From positions 1 through 10,879 of the forward strand of contig CBHCZH010000126.1 in the NCBI GenBank assembly GCA_965977975.1: a DNA stretch of 10,879 nt, in the 5' to 3' direction. The translations under genes and the position numbers were made by a program. Position 1 is the stretch's first letter, and each line of letters begins with the position of its first letter. This document shows positions 9,807 to 10,879 of this stretch, piece after piece. Origin of the DNA: Croceibacterium_A sp965977975 (GTDB taxonomy: Bacteria > Pseudomonadota > Alphaproteobacteria > Sphingomonadales > Sphingomonadaceae). The notes under the pieces are model-generated. The model searched no databases, was not told the origin of the DNA, and was given only the letters and a program-made list of their open reading frames with translations.

Positions 9807-9820
9807 CCCTCCCGCGCCAC
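9800..9820 (+). other. Possible tRNA-3'-end-like attachment remnant
   Basis: The strip just before the transporter stop reads like the acceptor end of a tRNA (TCCCTCCCGCGCCA at 9806-9819). Islands often leave such a fragment at their edge after inserting into a tRNA gene. No full T-arm (GGTTCRA..CC) or cloverleaf can be folded here, so the tRNA gene itself is absent and the match may be chance. It fits the switch from mobile-type genes to a transporter at this point. Confidence 0.2.
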
Positions 9821-9833
9821 ACAGTCTGTAAGA

Positions 9834-10879
9834 TCAGGTGCCTGGCAGGTGGGCGGGCCTAACACGCTGCATTGCCGCAGCAGCCAGCAGCCAGCCCGCC
9901 GCTGCGAACAACATCGTCCAGTTCGGCTCGCCGGGGAAGAAGGCTTGCATGAGCGAGCCCATGACCGTGGCGACCAGCAATTGCGGCACGACCACGAACA
10001 CGTTGAACAAGCCCATGTATGTCCCGAGCTTCGCCTGCGGCAGGTTCGAAGCGAGGATGGCGTAAGGCATGGCGAGGATCGAGGCCCACGCAATACCTAT
10101 CCCGATCTCACACAGGATGAGGGCCTCGGCATCGCGCAGGACGAAGAAACCGAGGAAACCGACCGCGCCGAGCACCAGGCAGATCGAATGCGTTTGGGCC
10201 GGTCCGACGCGGCGCGACAGCCACGGCAGCAGCGCCAGCGCGGCCACGGCGGCAACCCCGTTGTATGTGGTGAACAGCACGTTCACCCAGTTCGCGCCGT
10301 CGTTGTAGGCCGCCGAAGCGGTATCCGTGCTGCCGAAGACGTATTGGGTGACTACCGGCGTGGTCTCGATCCACATGATAAACAGCGCGGACCAGCTGAA
10401 GAACTGCACCAGCGCGAGCCGCTTCATGATCTCCGGCATGCCGGAGAAATCGCCCACGATGCTTGCCAGCATGCCGCTCGAACGGCCTTGGCGGGCAAGC
10501 GCGATGGCAATCGTGCGCAGCATGCCCCAGAAGGCCAGCAAGCCGCCAAGCAGGAGCACTTCCTTCTCGAAGCCCAGCGCGCCGACCGAAAGCACTACCG
10601 CCAGTCCCGCTGCAAACCAAGCTGCGCCGGTCGCATAACTCTTGCCGGCGAGCGCGTTGCCGTCAGCGACAGTATGCACCTTGTCTTCATCGAAAGCGGC
10701 CAGCTCCTCCGGGGTATATTCCCGCGTCGTCACCACGGTCCACGCCACAGCTACAAGGATAGCGCCCCCCCCGGCCCAGAAACTCCCGCGGACAGTGTCG
10801 GGGATGCCGCCAGCGGGCGCGACATTGGAGGCGCCCAACTGCTCGAGGACCCAGGGGAAGATCGAGCCGACACGCTCGC
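9834..10879 (-). CDS. MFS/GPH-type sugar transporter, N-terminal part outside the window
   Basis: The frame is open to the right edge (10877), so about 348 C-terminal residues are visible and the start lies outside. It has at least eight hydrophobic segments, among them FWAGGGAILVAVAWTVV, ATGAAWFAAGLAVVLSVGAL, VLLLGGLLAFWGMLRTIAIAL, WVNVLFTTYNGVAAVAALALLPWL, ICLVLGAVGFLGFFVL and LFNVFVVVPQLLVATVMGSLM. The PWVLEQLGASNVAPAGGIPDTVR region, the TTREYTPEEL loop and MWIETTPVVTQYVFG resemble the sugar:proton symporters (SLC45/GPH-like) found in sphingomonad maltose or sucrose clusters. The substrate is inferred only. It sits in the inner membrane. The TTG at 10838 is not the real start, because the matching frame and conserved sequence continue upstream. 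It looks like chromosomal backbone next to the island. Confidence 0.88.
   Translation of the reverse strand, partial: ERVGSIFPWVLEQLGASNVAPAGGIPDTVRGSFWAGGGAILVAVAWTVVTTREYTPEELAAFDEDKVHTVADGNALAGKSYATGAAWFAAGLAVVLSVGALGFEKEVLLLGGLLAFWGMLRTIAIALARQGRSSGMLASIVGDFSGMPEIMKRLALVQFFSWSALFIMWIETTPVVTQYVFGSTDTASAAYNDGANWVNVLFTTYNGVAAVAALALLPWLSRRVGPAQTHSICLVLGAVGFLGFFVLRDAEALILCEIGIGIAWASILAMPYAILASNLPQAKLGTYMGLFNVFVVVPQLLVATVMGSLMQAFFPGEPNWTMLFAAAGWLLAAAAMQRVRPAHLPGT

Noticed and set aside
9740..9833. Intact tRNA gene at the island edge
   Set aside because: No cloverleaf, T-loop or anticodon arm can be folded; only a short acceptor-like stretch is present.
9280..9862. Plus-strand and other minus-strand open frames across 9280-9862
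   Set aside because: Arg/Pro/Ser-rich translations, opposite the 225-residue gene or in non-coding DNA, without ribosome sites or motifs.

Overview
The window looks like a genomic island end in a GC-rich alphaproteobacterium, probably a sphingomonad or relative. That placement rests on base composition, codon use and the type of MFS sugar permease at the right edge. It is an inference, since there is no rRNA or housekeeping marker.

Left part (1-6740, plus strand): the distal half of a type I restriction-modification operon. It begins inside hsdS (specificity subunit; hsdM is presumably further left) and ends with a complete hsdR (motor and nuclease subunit). Three extra genes sit between hsdS and hsdR: an FRG-domain protein, a small GIY-YIG-like protein, and a membrane-anchored pentapeptide-repeat protein. 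All junctions are tight (TGATG overlaps, an 8-base overlap, a 2-base gap), so the five genes probably form one translationally coupled unit. The three extra genes are the best candidates here for a little-described accessory defence or control module tied to the restriction enzyme.

Middle (6790-7872, plus strand): a separate two-domain protein follows after 49 bases. It has an N-terminal PD-(D/E)xK nuclease-like half and a C-terminal PUA/EVE-like half, which suggests a stand-alone nuclease that may read modified DNA. It converges on a minus-strand gene, with a strong hairpin at the meeting point (7910-7932).

Right accessory part (7921-9833, minus strand): three mobile-element-style genes, read leftward from the island edge. 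These are an unknown 225-residue protein, a 61-residue AlpA/excisionase-like DNA-binding protein, and a winged-helix-like protein with an odd tail. No integrase is present. The 240-base non-coding strip at 9593-9833 holds a dyad, a tandem pair of TGTGGGCG-containing repeats, overlapping hairpins and a possible tRNA-3'-end-like attachment remnant. It probably contains the island boundary.

Right edge (9834-10879, minus strand): the C-terminal two thirds of an MFS/GPH-type sugar transporter, probably chromosomal backbone.

Functionally, HsdS (with HsdM) would set the DNA target, HsdR would translocate and cut unmodified DNA, and the embedded proteins may add a toxic, nucleolytic or membrane-level response. 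That last role is inferred from gene order and domains only.
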